Of a DNA stretch of 12,128 nucleotides, positions 1 to 6,765 are shown one piece after another. Position 1 is the first letter of the stretch. Each line of letters begins with the position of its first letter. The notes under the pieces are model-generated. The model ran no database searches. It was not told the origin of the DNA and saw nothing but the letters and a program-made list of their open reading frames with translations. This DNA comes from Ignavibacteria bacterium (GTDB lineage: Bacteria; Bacteroidota; Ignavibacteria; Kapaibacteriales; UBA4661). Made by a program: the position numbers and the translations under genes. The DNA lies in the NCBI GenBank assembly GCA_013298375.1, contig JAAFHM010000105.1, forward strand, positions 1 through 12,128, read 5' to 3'.

Positions 1-21
1 CAGTTTATAGATGGACTAAAA

Positions 22-1296
22 TTACGACGATGCCAAAGCGCCCTTTAACGCCTCGCCAAAGCGCCAAACGTCCTCAAACGAGTTGTAGAGCGGTGCCGGA
101 GCTGCGCGAATAACATTCGGTTCGCGCCAATCCACAATCACGCCGTGCGCCATGAGATAATCAAAAACCGCACGACCATTTTTTTCAATAAACATAGACA
201 ACTGCGCTCCGCGCTCTTCAGGAGCAGTAGGCGTGATAATGCGGATGCGACTTCCAGCAATATCTCGAATCACAAATGCTAAAAACCCCGTCAGCAACTC
301 GCTTTTGGCGCGAAGGCGCGGCATTCCCGCTTCGTCAAAAACCTCCAGCGCTGCTTTATGCGTTGCCATGAGCAGCGCCGGAGCATTGCTCAGTTGCCAA
401 GCCTGTGCGCCTGCGGCAGCGCGGTAGCCTTTTTTCATCGCAAAACGTTCCTGCTCATCATTGCCCCACCAGCCCGCCAGACGCGGTAAATCCTTGTTCA
501 TGGCGTGTTTTTCGTGGATGTACACTCCCGCAATGCCGCCCGGACCGGAGTTCAAATATTTATACGAACACCATGCCGCCGCGTCCACCTTCCATTCATG
601 TAATTCCAACGGCACATTTCCAACGGCATGAGCAAGGTCGAAACACGCCAGAGCGCCCACTTGGTGCGCTGCGTAGGTGATAGATTGCATATCAAAAACC
701 TGTCCGGTGTAGTACTGTACTCCGGCAAACATCACCAACGCAAGATTCTGCCCTGCCTCGCGGATTGCAGTGATAATGTCCTCTGCATGGAGCGTGGTCT
801 CGCCTTCGCGCGGAGCAACTTCGATAATCACATCGCTGGGGTTCAAACCCCGCAAACGGACGTGCGTTTCCAGCGCATAATCATCCGATGGGAATGCGCC
901 CGCTTCGCAAAGAATTTTGTATCGCTGCGGTGTCGGTTGATAAAACGTTGCCAGCAACAGATGGAGGTTGACCGTCAGAGCGTTCATCGCAACGACTTCA
1001 TGCGGTTTTGCGCCAACGATGCGTCCAAGCGGTTCTTGGAGGGCTTCGTGATATTTCCACCACGGCGTAGTCGCGTGGAAATGTCCCTCCACGCCGAGCA
1101 TCGCCCAATCGGAAAGCTCTTGTTCCAGCGCCGTGCGCACGGCTTTCGGCTGCAAACCGAGTGAGTTGCCCGTCATGTAAACAACATCACGATCGTGGTG
1201 CTGCGGGAAAAGAAAGCGATGGCGAAAATCCTGAAGCGGGTCTTCCTCGTCTTGTTGACGAGCAAAATCCAGTGTACTGTGGTAAACAGGGAGCAT
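22..1296 (-). CDS. kynU: Kynureninase (L-kynurenine hydrolase)
   Basis: A PLP-dependent fold-type I enzyme that cleaves L-kynurenine to anthranilate and L-alanine (also 3-hydroxykynurenine to 3-hydroxyanthranilate) in cytosolic tryptophan breakdown. Numbering is from the ATG at 1296 (424 aa, typical for the family). The N-terminus has the family-like FARQQDEEDPLQDFR stretch, then GNSLGLQPK (43-51). FDLAHAVGN carries the aspartate (D220) expected to hold the PLP ring nitrogen, and WCSYKYLNSGPGG carries the Schiff-base lysine (K246). The C-terminus (APLYNSFEDVWRF) is also family-like, so the gene looks intact. The frame stays open to a GTG at 1351-1353, 6 bases after the upstream adaptor's stop and preceded by GAGGA. 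The 19 extra residues (Phe/Ser-rich) do not resemble the family, so I prefer the internal ATG, which lacks a visible Shine-Dalgarno. Probably co-transcribed with the adaptor. No other kynurenine-pathway gene is present. Confidence 0.95.
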   Translation of the reverse strand: MLPVYHSTLDFARQQDEEDPLQDFRHRFLFPQHHDRDVVYMTGNSLGLQPKAVRTALEQELSDWAMLGVEGHFHATTPWWKYHEALQEPLGRIVGAKPHEVVAMNALTVNLHLLLATFYQPTPQRYKILCEAGAFPSDDYALETHVRLRGLNPSDVIIEVAPREGETTLHAEDIITAIREAGQNLALVMFAGVQYYTGQVFDMQSITYAAHQVGALACFDLAHAVGNVPLELHEWKVDAAAWCSYKYLNSGPGGIAGVYIHEKHAMNKDLPRLAGWWGNDEQERFAMKKGYRAAAGAQAWQLSNAPALLMATHKAALEVFDEAGMPRLRAKSELLTGFLAFVIRDIAGSRIRIITPTAPEERGAQLSMFIEKNGRAVFDYLMAHGVIVDWREPNVIRAAPAPLYNSFEDVWRFGEALKGALASS

Positions 1297-1359
1297 TGGC
1301 GCGGGTTGGGAGATGGTAATGAAGAAATGGGATTGAGAAAGTTTTTTTTGCACCGTTCC

Positions 1360-2445
1360 TCACGGCACAATTTTGGTAAAGGTCAAATTCATCTGCGGTT
1401 TGACAAACATCACGCCTTTGGTAACGATGGTATCACCTTCTTCCAAGCCGCGCAGAATCTCAACTTTATCCGCCGTGCGCAACCCCGTTTCGACGGGGCG
1501 CAAAACTGCTTTCCCATCGCGGGCGATAATGACGCTTTTGCCACGTGTTTGCGGGATGATAGCTTGGGTGGGAATCATAATGCCGCGCTGCTGCCGAAGC
1601 GGGATGCTGACGCGCGTAAATGCTCCCGGCGAAAGTTTTCCATTCGCATTCTCGAATCGGGCGCGGATGCGGAGAGTGCGCGTGGCGGGGTCGATTTTTG
1701 CGTCCACCGCATAAACACTTGCTTTCATTGTATCGCCTCGCCCTTCGGTCGTAAACTTCACCATTGTACCAGCTTTCACATCGTTGCTGTATTTTTCCGG
1801 CAGCGTAAAATCCATTTTGAGCGAGGTTGTTTGTTGAATCGTCGTTATCACTTGCGCCGGAGAGACCACCGCTCCGACACTCACGGTGCGCAATCCCACC
1901 TTGCCGCTAAAAGGTGCGCGAATCTCGGTTTTGAAGATATTTGCTTTGACAACTTCAATATCGGCACGGGAAGCAGCAAATTGCGCCTCAATCACATCCA
2001 ATCCCTGTTGGCTTGTGCCTTGAATTGCCAAAAGTGCTTTTTCGCGTTCGAGTGTTTTTTGGATAACGCCGAATTGAGCTTGAGTACGTTGGAGTTGTGC
2101 TTGGAGGTCGCCATCGTAGAGTTTCACCAAGACTTGTCCCTGGGCGACGTTCTGCCCTTCGGAGAAGTTCAATTTGGTGATGCGTCCCGTGATTTCGGCT
2201 TTGATTTCGGCTTCTTCATTTGCCAGAAGTGTGCCGCTACTCAGCGCCTCGCTTGCCATCGTGGTTTCTTTTGCAATGATTCCTTCCACAAGGGCAGGTG
2301 CGCTCTTTGCGGCGGCAGCGGCGGATACTGCGGTAGATTCGGCTTTGTCGGATTTAGCGGATTTGCTGCGTTGATAAAGAAAAATTGTCCCCATAACAGC
2401 AAGTAGAGCAATAGTCAGCAGAGCAGGCTTCAAGAAGCGTTGCAT
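1360..2445 (-). CDS. Efflux RND transporter periplasmic adaptor subunit (membrane fusion protein, HlyD/AcrA/MdtA type)
   Basis: The periplasmic adaptor of a tripartite efflux pump, linking an inner-membrane RND transporter to an outer-membrane channel. Numbering is from the ATG at 2445 (361 aa). A basic start (MQRFLK) precedes one hydrophobic segment (about 7-24) that serves as membrane anchor or uncleaved signal, then an Ala/Ser/Lys-rich linker. The first lipoyl half (about 78-112) includes EIKAEITGRITKL and EGQNVAQGQVLVKL. A short Gln/Arg-rich helical hairpin follows (113-168), then the second lipoyl half with IRAPFSGKVGLRTVSVGAVV, a beta-barrel (about 208-285, including IDPATRTLRIRARF) and a membrane-proximal domain (IPTQAIIP ... 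LEEGDTIV). The short hairpin and motifs resemble the MexH/MdtA group. The frame extends upstream to a TTG at 2535, but the ATG starts just before the anchor and is preferred. No cysteine lipobox is seen. A perfect Bacteroidota-type -7 box (TAATTTTG, minus strand 2525-2518) lies about 73 bases upstream, without a clear -33 partner. No pump or channel gene lies nearby, so the substrate is unknown. Confidence 0.9.
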   Translation of the reverse strand: MQRFLKPALLTIALLAVMGTIFLYQRSKSAKSDKAESTAVSAAAAAKSAPALVEGIIAKETTMASEALSSGTLLANEEAEIKAEITGRITKLNFSEGQNVAQGQVLVKLYDGDLQAQLQRTQAQFGVIQKTLEREKALLAIQGTSQQGLDVIEAQFAASRADIEVVKANIFKTEIRAPFSGKVGLRTVSVGAVVSPAQVITTIQQTTSLKMDFTLPEKYSNDVKAGTMVKFTTEGRGDTMKASVYAVDAKIDPATRTLRIRARFENANGKLSPGAFTRVSIPLRQQRGIMIPTQAIIPQTRGKSVIIARDGKAVLRPVETGLRTADKVEILRGLEEGDTIVTKGVMFVKPQMNLTFTKIVP

Positions 2446-2544
2446 GGTAGTAGTAAAAAAGTGAAGTATCCCGAAATAACCATCGAGTGTTGGTGCGCTG
2501 ATGCAAACAGTGGTCTGCAAAATTACGGTATTCAATGCTTTCTA

Positions 2545-2560
2545 CCACGCTTTTTCGTGG
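2545..2560. repeat. Small inverted repeat in the divergent adaptor/DUF2805 intergenic region
   Basis: CCACG (2545-2549) and CGTGG (2556-2560) form a perfect 5-bp stem around CTTTTT. A 9-base direct repeat (TGCAAAATT) occurs on either side, at 2516-2524 and 2568-2576. The position between two divergent starts would suit an operator or a minor leader hairpin. Such short repeats also arise by chance, and no regulator gene lies nearby to support the idea. Confidence 0.25.
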
Positions 2561-2659
2561 AAATTATTGCAAAATTTCTCTAAATGCCCTATCTTTCCTA
2601 TCTTGCACTTTGCACCGCTCCCTATTTTTATTGTTATTTTTATCTTTTTTCTTCACGCT

Positions 2660-2899
2660 ATGAACACTGCTACACCACAAGACCTCACGACGTTGAGCGC
2701 CGAAGACCGTAAAAGCATTATTGCTCTTGCATGGAATGACCGCACACCATTCGACACTATTTTTGCTCAATTTGGCGTACCTGAAAAGGATGTTCGCCGC
2801 TTTATGCGCCGCTCTATGAAAACCTCCAGCTTCAAACTTTGGCGCGAACGCTTGAGCAGTCGCGCTGCAAAATCAACGCCGCCGAAGCCGTCGGCGTGA
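2660..2899 (+). CDS. DUF2805 / TIGR03643 family small protein
   Basis: A 79-residue protein of the uncharacterised DUF2805 (TIGR03643) family. The conserved core runs from LSAEDRKSIIALAWNDRTPFDTI through QFGVPEKDVRRFMRRSMK to SSFKLWRERLSSR (about 12-68). It has the look of a small helical, helix-turn-helix-like domain: an acidic first helix, a central QFGV turn and a very basic second half with many arginines. Nucleic-acid binding is plausible but is only inferred; no function is known to me. The Pro/Lys-rich tail (KSTPPKPSA) is not part of the conserved core. The frame is open upstream to 2501, but those residues are a Phe/Ile-rich translation of a pyrimidine-rich leader with no family resemblance, so the ATG at 2660 is preferred. 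No Shine-Dalgarno is visible. A 9-position stem (one mismatch) ends on the stop codon. Confidence 0.85.
   Translation: MNTATPQDLTTLSAEDRKSIIALAWNDRTPFDTIFAQFGVPEKDVRRFMRRSMKTSSFKLWRERLSSRAAKSTPPKPSA
2876..2897 (+). terminator. Hairpin overlapping the stop codon of the DUF2805 gene
   Basis: ACGCCGCCG (2876-2884) pairs with CGTCGGCGT (2889-2897) around an AAGC loop, with one C/T mismatch. The 3' arm ends on the first base of the TGA stop. No T-run follows, so this is not a classical intrinsic terminator. It could weakly end transcription or protect the 3' end, or be a by-product of the Pro/Lys/Ser codons there. Confidence 0.25.
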
Positions 2900-3043
2900 G
2901 TTGGATGAGCATTGCCTAGAGACACACAAACGCCGTTGTAATGCGGATAATCACCTGCACCATGCAAAGAGCGTCATCGTCGAAACTGGTCAAACACTCA
3001 TCAATTTGTAATCAATTTGCAGAAATGAAACTCTTTCTTACGT

Positions 3044-3079
3044 TTTGCGTTGCAAGAAGGGTAAAATCTTTTGTAAATT
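3044..3079 (+). promoter_or_regulatory. Possible promoter for the two-pass membrane protein gene
   Basis: TTTG at 3044-3047 is followed after 18 bases by ATCTTTTG, close to the Bacteroidota -33/-7 pattern TTTG ... TAnnTTTG. A sigma70-like reading also works: TTGCAA (3050-3055), an 18-base gap, then TAAATT (3074-3079). The site lies 28 bases before the ATG at 3107. A similar TTTG plus GTAAATCTTGG arrangement occurs at 12008-12038. Short AT-rich matches of this kind are weak evidence. Confidence 0.3.
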
Positions 3080-3106
3080 ACCAACCTCGAATATCGGAGC
3101 GGAAGT

Positions 3107-4030
3107 ATGAACACACCCACAGAATACCCCAACGGGCATCCGCACGATACCATGCCTTTCGCAAGGAATATAGCTATGAGCAGCTTTTCAAACAACAACT
3201 GGGATAAATACAATTCCGGTCGGGATAATCGCCGCCGCGATGACCAGAACGATTGGCAAGAAGATTTTGCCGATATGCGCAATAAATGGCGCAAACGCCG
3301 TCAAGACCGCTATGAGCGGGACTTGGACAGAGGCAAGGAATATCGCACCCGGGCAGGAGAAATCGTGGGTGAGATTATTGATACCGTCATGGATGCGGTG
3401 GATTCGGCAATGGAGACCTCCAAAGCAAATCGCGCCCGGATGCAACACGAACGCGCCAATTCGCCCGGAGCCGTTGACCGCTACCGCGAGGAAACCTATA
3501 AACGCTTAGTCAAAAAACTTCAACAAGCCGAACGCAAGTTGGAAAGTAGCAAGCGTGGAGTGGTGTTCAGTTCTATTATGTCGGTGTGTTTTGGGATTGG
3601 TATGATTGTCGGCGATGCAGATTTGGGCGTTCCAGCGCTTGTCTTTGCGGGGTTTGCCGCCATGACCGCCTACGGAGTGCGGGAGCATCGGCAGAAATTT
3701 TTCCGTTTGCAGCAAGAGCATCAAGAGTTTCTCACATTAACACCTGCTTCGTCGCCGCCGATGTCTTCGGCTTCGCCAAGAAATTTTGTGTTGATGGAAA
3801 AAGCAGTCTTGCGGTATGCCTACGAACACAACGGGAAGGTTTATCCGGAATTACTGGTGATAGAATCAGAATTTTCGCTCTCGGAAGTGGAGCAGTTTTT
3901 GAAACACGCCGTTGAAAAGCGCATTGCGGCAGTGGAAGTAGATGCAAACGGACGCGCATTTTACTACTTCAGCAGTTTAGATAACTCCGACCCATATTCG
4001 GCATTGAATCAAACGTTGCCTCCGACCTAA
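3107..4030 (+). CDS. Unrecognised protein: basic/acidic N-terminal region, two-pass membrane hairpin, C-terminal winged-helix-like domain
   Basis: I do not recognise this 307-residue protein. Residues 25-80 are highly charged and low in complexity (Asn, Asp, Arg and Lys clusters such as RDNRRRDDQNDW and RKRRQDRYERDLDRGK). Residues 85-150 look helical and amphipathic, with a possible coiled coil around YKRLVKKLQQAERKLESSKR. Two hydrophobic segments (about 151-168 and 173-191), separated by GDAD, should form a tight membrane hairpin with both ends on the same side, probably the cytoplasm. After a Ser/Pro linker (211-225), residues 226-290 (MEKAVLRYAYEHNGKVYPELL, then LSEVEQFLKHAVEKRIAAVEV) have the helix-helix-strand rhythm of a winged-helix or replication-regulator-type domain. 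There is no signal peptide. An alternative ATG at 3176 has AAGGA 8 bases upstream, and the rare-looking AGG and ATA codons just before it favour that shorter start. The ATG at 3107 also has GGAG 7 bases upstream, so the choice is open. Confidence 0.75.
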   Translation: MNTPTEYPNGHPHDTMPFARNIAMSSFSNNNWDKYNSGRDNRRRDDQNDWQEDFADMRNKWRKRRQDRYERDLDRGKEYRTRAGEIVGEIIDTVMDAVDSAMETSKANRARMQHERANSPGAVDRYREETYKRLVKKLQQAERKLESSKRGVVFSSIMSVCFGIGMIVGDADLGVPALVFAGFAAMTAYGVREHRQKFFRLQQEHQEFLTLTPASSPPMSSASPRNFVLMEKAVLRYAYEHNGKVYPELLVIESEFSLSEVEQFLKHAVEKRIAAVEVDANGRAFYYFSSLDNSDPYSALNQTLPPT

Positions 4031-4171
4031 AACACTCGTTTGGTGCGATACGAACAATGGCTCAAGGTTGGGTGTGTCGAACCTATGCTCTGGGCTGTGT
4101 TCTTACAGATTTTGACAGGTACGAAGCGTATTCTGCCCGATTCTTCCACGCGCATTCCGTTCAGCCCTACG

Positions 4172-4930
4172 ATGACTCTCCACATTGAACAACCCCATAT
4201 TTTCCCGCCCAATATTATTGCTGGCGTAACGAAACGGAATATCCATCTTTTTCCCGAAACGGGGCTGTCGCTCTTGAAAGCGCAGATTCTGGACGACGAC
4301 GAGGTAGAAAGCCATCGCCTACACCTCGCCAATGCTATCGGTGTGGAGCGCGATGCACTCAAATTCCAGAAGCAAGTTCACGGAACAAGTATTCGTGCGC
4401 TTTCGCCGGAAAATCACGAGCAGCATATCAGAGAACCGCTCAATGAATCGGATGGCATGATGACGGCAACACCCGGATTTATCTTGTGTGTGGGCATTGC
4501 TGATTGTGCAGCCGTATTGCTGTATGACCCGGAACATCATGCTATCGCGGCGCTTCACTCCGGCTGGAAGGGGACGCATGGGGATATTGTCCGAGGAGGA
4601 ATTCAGCAAATGGCAAAACGCTTCGGCACAGAAGCATCATCGTTACGTGCGTACATCTCGCCGTGTGCATCGGGTGAACGCTATGTGGTACGCGAGGATG
4701 TGGCTCAATTTTTTGCCGCTCCTGCGCTTCAGCGTTTGAACGATGAAGAATTTCTCTTTGATAATCGGCTTCGTATTCAAGAACAGCTTCGGGAAAATGG
4801 TGTTCTGCCGGAGAATATTGAGGTTGCTTCTGGCTGCACAATTACCACTGAGGAGTACCATTCGCACAGACGCGATGGAGAACGCGCCGGACGCATGGTA
4901 GCCTTTATCGGAATGCGCAAGACGACGTAA
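4172..4930 (+). CDS. pgeF: Peptidoglycan editing factor / multicopper-type purine nucleoside phosphorylase (PgeF/YfiH/LACC1 family)
   Basis: This 252-residue protein has the full length and motifs of the family once called laccase-like or polyphenol oxidase YfiH. Members studied act as cytosolic purine nucleoside phosphorylase/adenosine deaminase enzymes, and in E. coli PgeF keeps wrong amino acids out of peptidoglycan precursors. In order: KQVHGTSI (His70), GIADCAAVLLYDP (Cys112), ALHSGWKGTHGDIV (His129), ISPCASGERYVV, then the C-terminal YHSHRRDGERAGRMVAFIGM. His70, Cys112 and His129 are the expected zinc-site ligands. The frame is open upstream to a TTG at 4040, but those 44 residues do not match the family. 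The ATG at 4172 gives the usual N-terminus, with IIAGVTKRN corresponding to the family's GVSTR-type start. No Shine-Dalgarno is evident. The 141-base gap after the preceding gene contains TTGACA (4112-4117) but no convincing -10 partner. In many bacteria this gene sits beside division or cell-wall genes; that is not the case here. Confidence 0.93.
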   Translation: MTLHIEQPHIFPPNIIAGVTKRNIHLFPETGLSLLKAQILDDDEVESHRLHLANAIGVERDALKFQKQVHGTSIRALSPENHEQHIREPLNESDGMMTATPGFILCVGIADCAAVLLYDPEHHAIAALHSGWKGTHGDIVRGGIQQMAKRFGTEASSLRAYISPCASGERYVVREDVAQFFAAPALQRLNDEEFLFDNRLRIQEQLRENGVLPENIEVASGCTITTEEYHSHRRDGERAGRMVAFIGMRKTT

Positions 4931-4983
4931 ATCATTTCGCATCAGTCATCTCTGTATTTAACCTGTTTCTAATCCTACCAATT

Positions 4984-6642
4984 ATGTCCACAACCGCTCC
5001 CCGCCTTGTCCGCGCACCGCGTGGCACCGAATTAACGTGTAAAAATTGGCAAATTGAAGCCGCTTACCGCATGATTCAAAATAATCTCGACCCTGAAGTC
5101 GCCGAGCGCCCGCAAGACCTTATCGTCTATGGCGGCTTGGGTAAAGCGGCACGGAATTGGGAGAGTTACGACGCTGTTTTGTCGTCACTGCGCAGCATGA
5201 ACCCCGATGAAACCTTGCTTGTCCAATCCGGCAAACCCGTCGGCATTGTGACGACACACACCGACGCGCCGCGTGTGATTTTGGCAAATTCCAATCTCGT
5301 CGGCAAATGGGCAACATGGGATGAATTTCGGCGATTGGACGCTTTGGGACTGATGATGTACGGGCAGATGACCGCCGGAAGCTGGATTTACATTGGGACG
5401 CAAGGCATTTTGCAAGGCACATACGAAACATTTGCGGAGTGTGCGCGGCAGCATTTTGGCGGTACGCTCGCAGGGCGCTTTGTCTTGACGGCGGGCTTGG
5501 GCGGTATGGGCGGCGCACAGCCTCTTGCAGCAACGTTTAATGGCGCTGCCACACTCTGTATCGAAATTGACGAATGGCGCATTGACAAGCGCATCCACGA
5601 TCGCTATTGCGATGTTAAATCCGACAATCTCGACGACGCACTGGAAATCATCATCAAGCACGCTACCCAAAAAACTCCCATCTCTGTCGGGCTGCTCGGC
5701 AATGCTGCCGAAATCTTGCCGGAACTGCTTCGGCGTGGTATTTTGCCCGATGTCATTACCGACCAAACATCCGCCCACGACCCGCTTAACGGCTATTACC
5801 CGGCAGGAATGACGAAAGAACGCGCCGACGCGCTCCGCACCGAAAACCCCGATGAATACTTACGGCAAGCGCACGAGTCCATCTGCACACACGTCCGGGC
5901 AATGTTGGAATTTCAACGGCGCGGCGCGGTGGTGTTTGATTACGGAAACAATCTTCGCGGTGTAGCGAAAGAATACGGCGTTGCCGATGCGTTTGATTAT
6001 CCGGGCTTTGTGCCAGCATTTATTCGTCCGCTTTTTTGCGACGGAAGCGGTCCTTTTCGCTGGGTGGCGCTTTCCGGCGACCCGGCGGATATTGCAACCA
6101 CTGACCGCGCCATCTGTGAGCTTTTCCCAGAAAACGAGTCGCTGCATCGCTGGATTGATAAGGCTTCGAGCAGCTTGCGGTACCAAGGGCTTCCGGCGCG
6201 GATTTGCTGGTTAAAATATGGTGAGCGGGCAAAAGCGGGCAAGCTCTTTAACGACCTTGTAGCTTCCGGCAAGGTGGCAGCGCCTATTATTATTGGGCGC
6301 GACCACTTGGATTGCGGTTCGGTGGCTTCGCCGAACCGTGAGACCGAGGCAATGAAGGACAGTTCCGATGCCGTTGCAGACTGGGTGTATTTGAATTTTG
6401 CCTTAAATGCCATTGGCGGCGCGACGTGGGTGTCGCTGCATCACGGTGGCGGTGTTGGCATGGGATATTCGCTTCATGCGGGAATGGTTGTTCTGGCGGA
6501 CGGCACACCAGAAGCGGAGCGCCGTTTGCAGCGCGTTTTGACTTACGACCCGACCATGGGCATTTTGCGCCATGCCGATGCCGGATACGAACGCGCTCAA
6601 GATAATGCGCGGGCGCATGGAATCAGGGTTCCGATGTTGTGA
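4984..6642 (+). CDS. hutU: Urocanate hydratase (urocanase)
   Basis: The second step of histidine breakdown: NAD+-dependent hydration of urocanate to 4-imidazolone-5-propionate in the cytosol. At 552 residues it is full length. VYGGLGKAARNW lies near residue 48 and MMYGQMTAGSWIYIGTQGILQGT at 124-146. The NAD-binding glycine-rich loop GLGGMGGAQP is at 171-180, followed by RPLFCDGSGPFRWVALSGDP near 348-367. The urocanase signature QGLPARICW (401-409) holds the catalytic cysteine C408, equivalent to Cys410 of the Pseudomonas putida enzyme, with Tyr in place of the usual Phe just before it. GRDHLDCGSVASPNRETE and SLHHGGGVGMGYSLHAGM follow. The ATG at 4984 gives the normal N-terminus and has no Shine-Dalgarno. 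It starts 53 bases after pgeF in the same direction, so co-transcription is possible. No hutH, hutI, hutG or HutC-type regulator is present in the window, so the pathway must be dispersed or partly elsewhere. Confidence 0.98.
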   Translation: MSTTAPRLVRAPRGTELTCKNWQIEAAYRMIQNNLDPEVAERPQDLIVYGGLGKAARNWESYDAVLSSLRSMNPDETLLVQSGKPVGIVTTHTDAPRVILANSNLVGKWATWDEFRRLDALGLMMYGQMTAGSWIYIGTQGILQGTYETFAECARQHFGGTLAGRFVLTAGLGGMGGAQPLAATFNGAATLCIEIDEWRIDKRIHDRYCDVKSDNLDDALEIIIKHATQKTPISVGLLGNAAEILPELLRRGILPDVITDQTSAHDPLNGYYPAGMTKERADALRTENPDEYLRQAHESICTHVRAMLEFQRRGAVVFDYGNNLRGVAKEYGVADAFDYPGFVPAFIRPLFCDGSGPFRWVALSGDPADIATTDRAICELFPENESLHRWIDKASSSLRYQGLPARICWLKYGERAKAGKLFNDLVASGKVAAPIIIGRDHLDCGSVASPNRETEAMKDSSDAVADWVYLNFALNAIGGATWVSLHHGGGVGMGYSLHAGMVVLADGTPEAERRLQRVLTYDPTMGILRHADAGYERAQDNARAHGIRVPML

Positions 6643-6652
6643 TAATTGTAGG

Positions 6653-6672
6653 CGGGCAAGAGAAATCGCCCG
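6653..6672 (+). terminator. Hairpin just downstream of urocanase
   Basis: CGGGC (6653-6657) pairs perfectly with GCCCG (6668-6672) around a 10-base A-rich loop, starting 10 bases after the hutU stop codon. The position suits a transcription end or mRNA 3'-end stabiliser. The stem is only 5 bp and the following bases (ACAGAGAAACC) contain no T-run, so it would be a weak intrinsic terminator. Confidence 0.3.
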
Positions 6673-6717
6673 ACAGAGAAACCGCTCCTCTTCTTACACG
6701 CACAAACGCCCCACGAA

Positions 6718-6758
6718 CCGCGCCCTACGGCGGCTTCTTAGCCCGCCGCGTGGCGCGG
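6718..6758 (-). terminator. Strong GC-rich hairpin just downstream of the AddB-like gene
   Basis: CCGCGCC (6718-6724) pairs with GGCGCGG (6752-6758), and CGGCGG (6728-6733) with CCGCCG (6743-6748). A 3x3 internal loop separates the stems and CTTCTTAGC forms the terminal loop. It begins 7 bases after the AddB-like stop codon (minus strand), in the gap between two convergent genes, so a transcription-end role is the simplest reading. There is no adjacent T-run on either strand. The loop decamer GCTTCTTAGC (6733-6742) recurs exactly at 10739-10748. Confidence 0.45.
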
Positions 6759-6765
6759 CTTTGCT

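Noticed and set aside
1195..2406. A 403-codon open frame on the plus strand opposite the adaptor gene and the 5' part of kynU
   Set aside because: Its translation is rich in Cys, His, Phe and Arg without any recognisable domain, and it lies entirely antisense to genes with clear family motifs. It is a shadow frame.
2900..3106. Additional small gene between DUF2805 and the membrane protein
   Set aside because: The only frame (from 2941) has no recognisable features and overlaps the next gene in another frame. The stretch looks non-coding, with a promoter-like site near its end.
4031..4171. N-terminal extension of PgeF from a TTG at 4040, with a TTGACA box at 4112
   Set aside because: The extension does not match the family, and no -10 box lies at the right distance from TTGACA. 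The stretch is treated as a non-coding gap with no convincing element.
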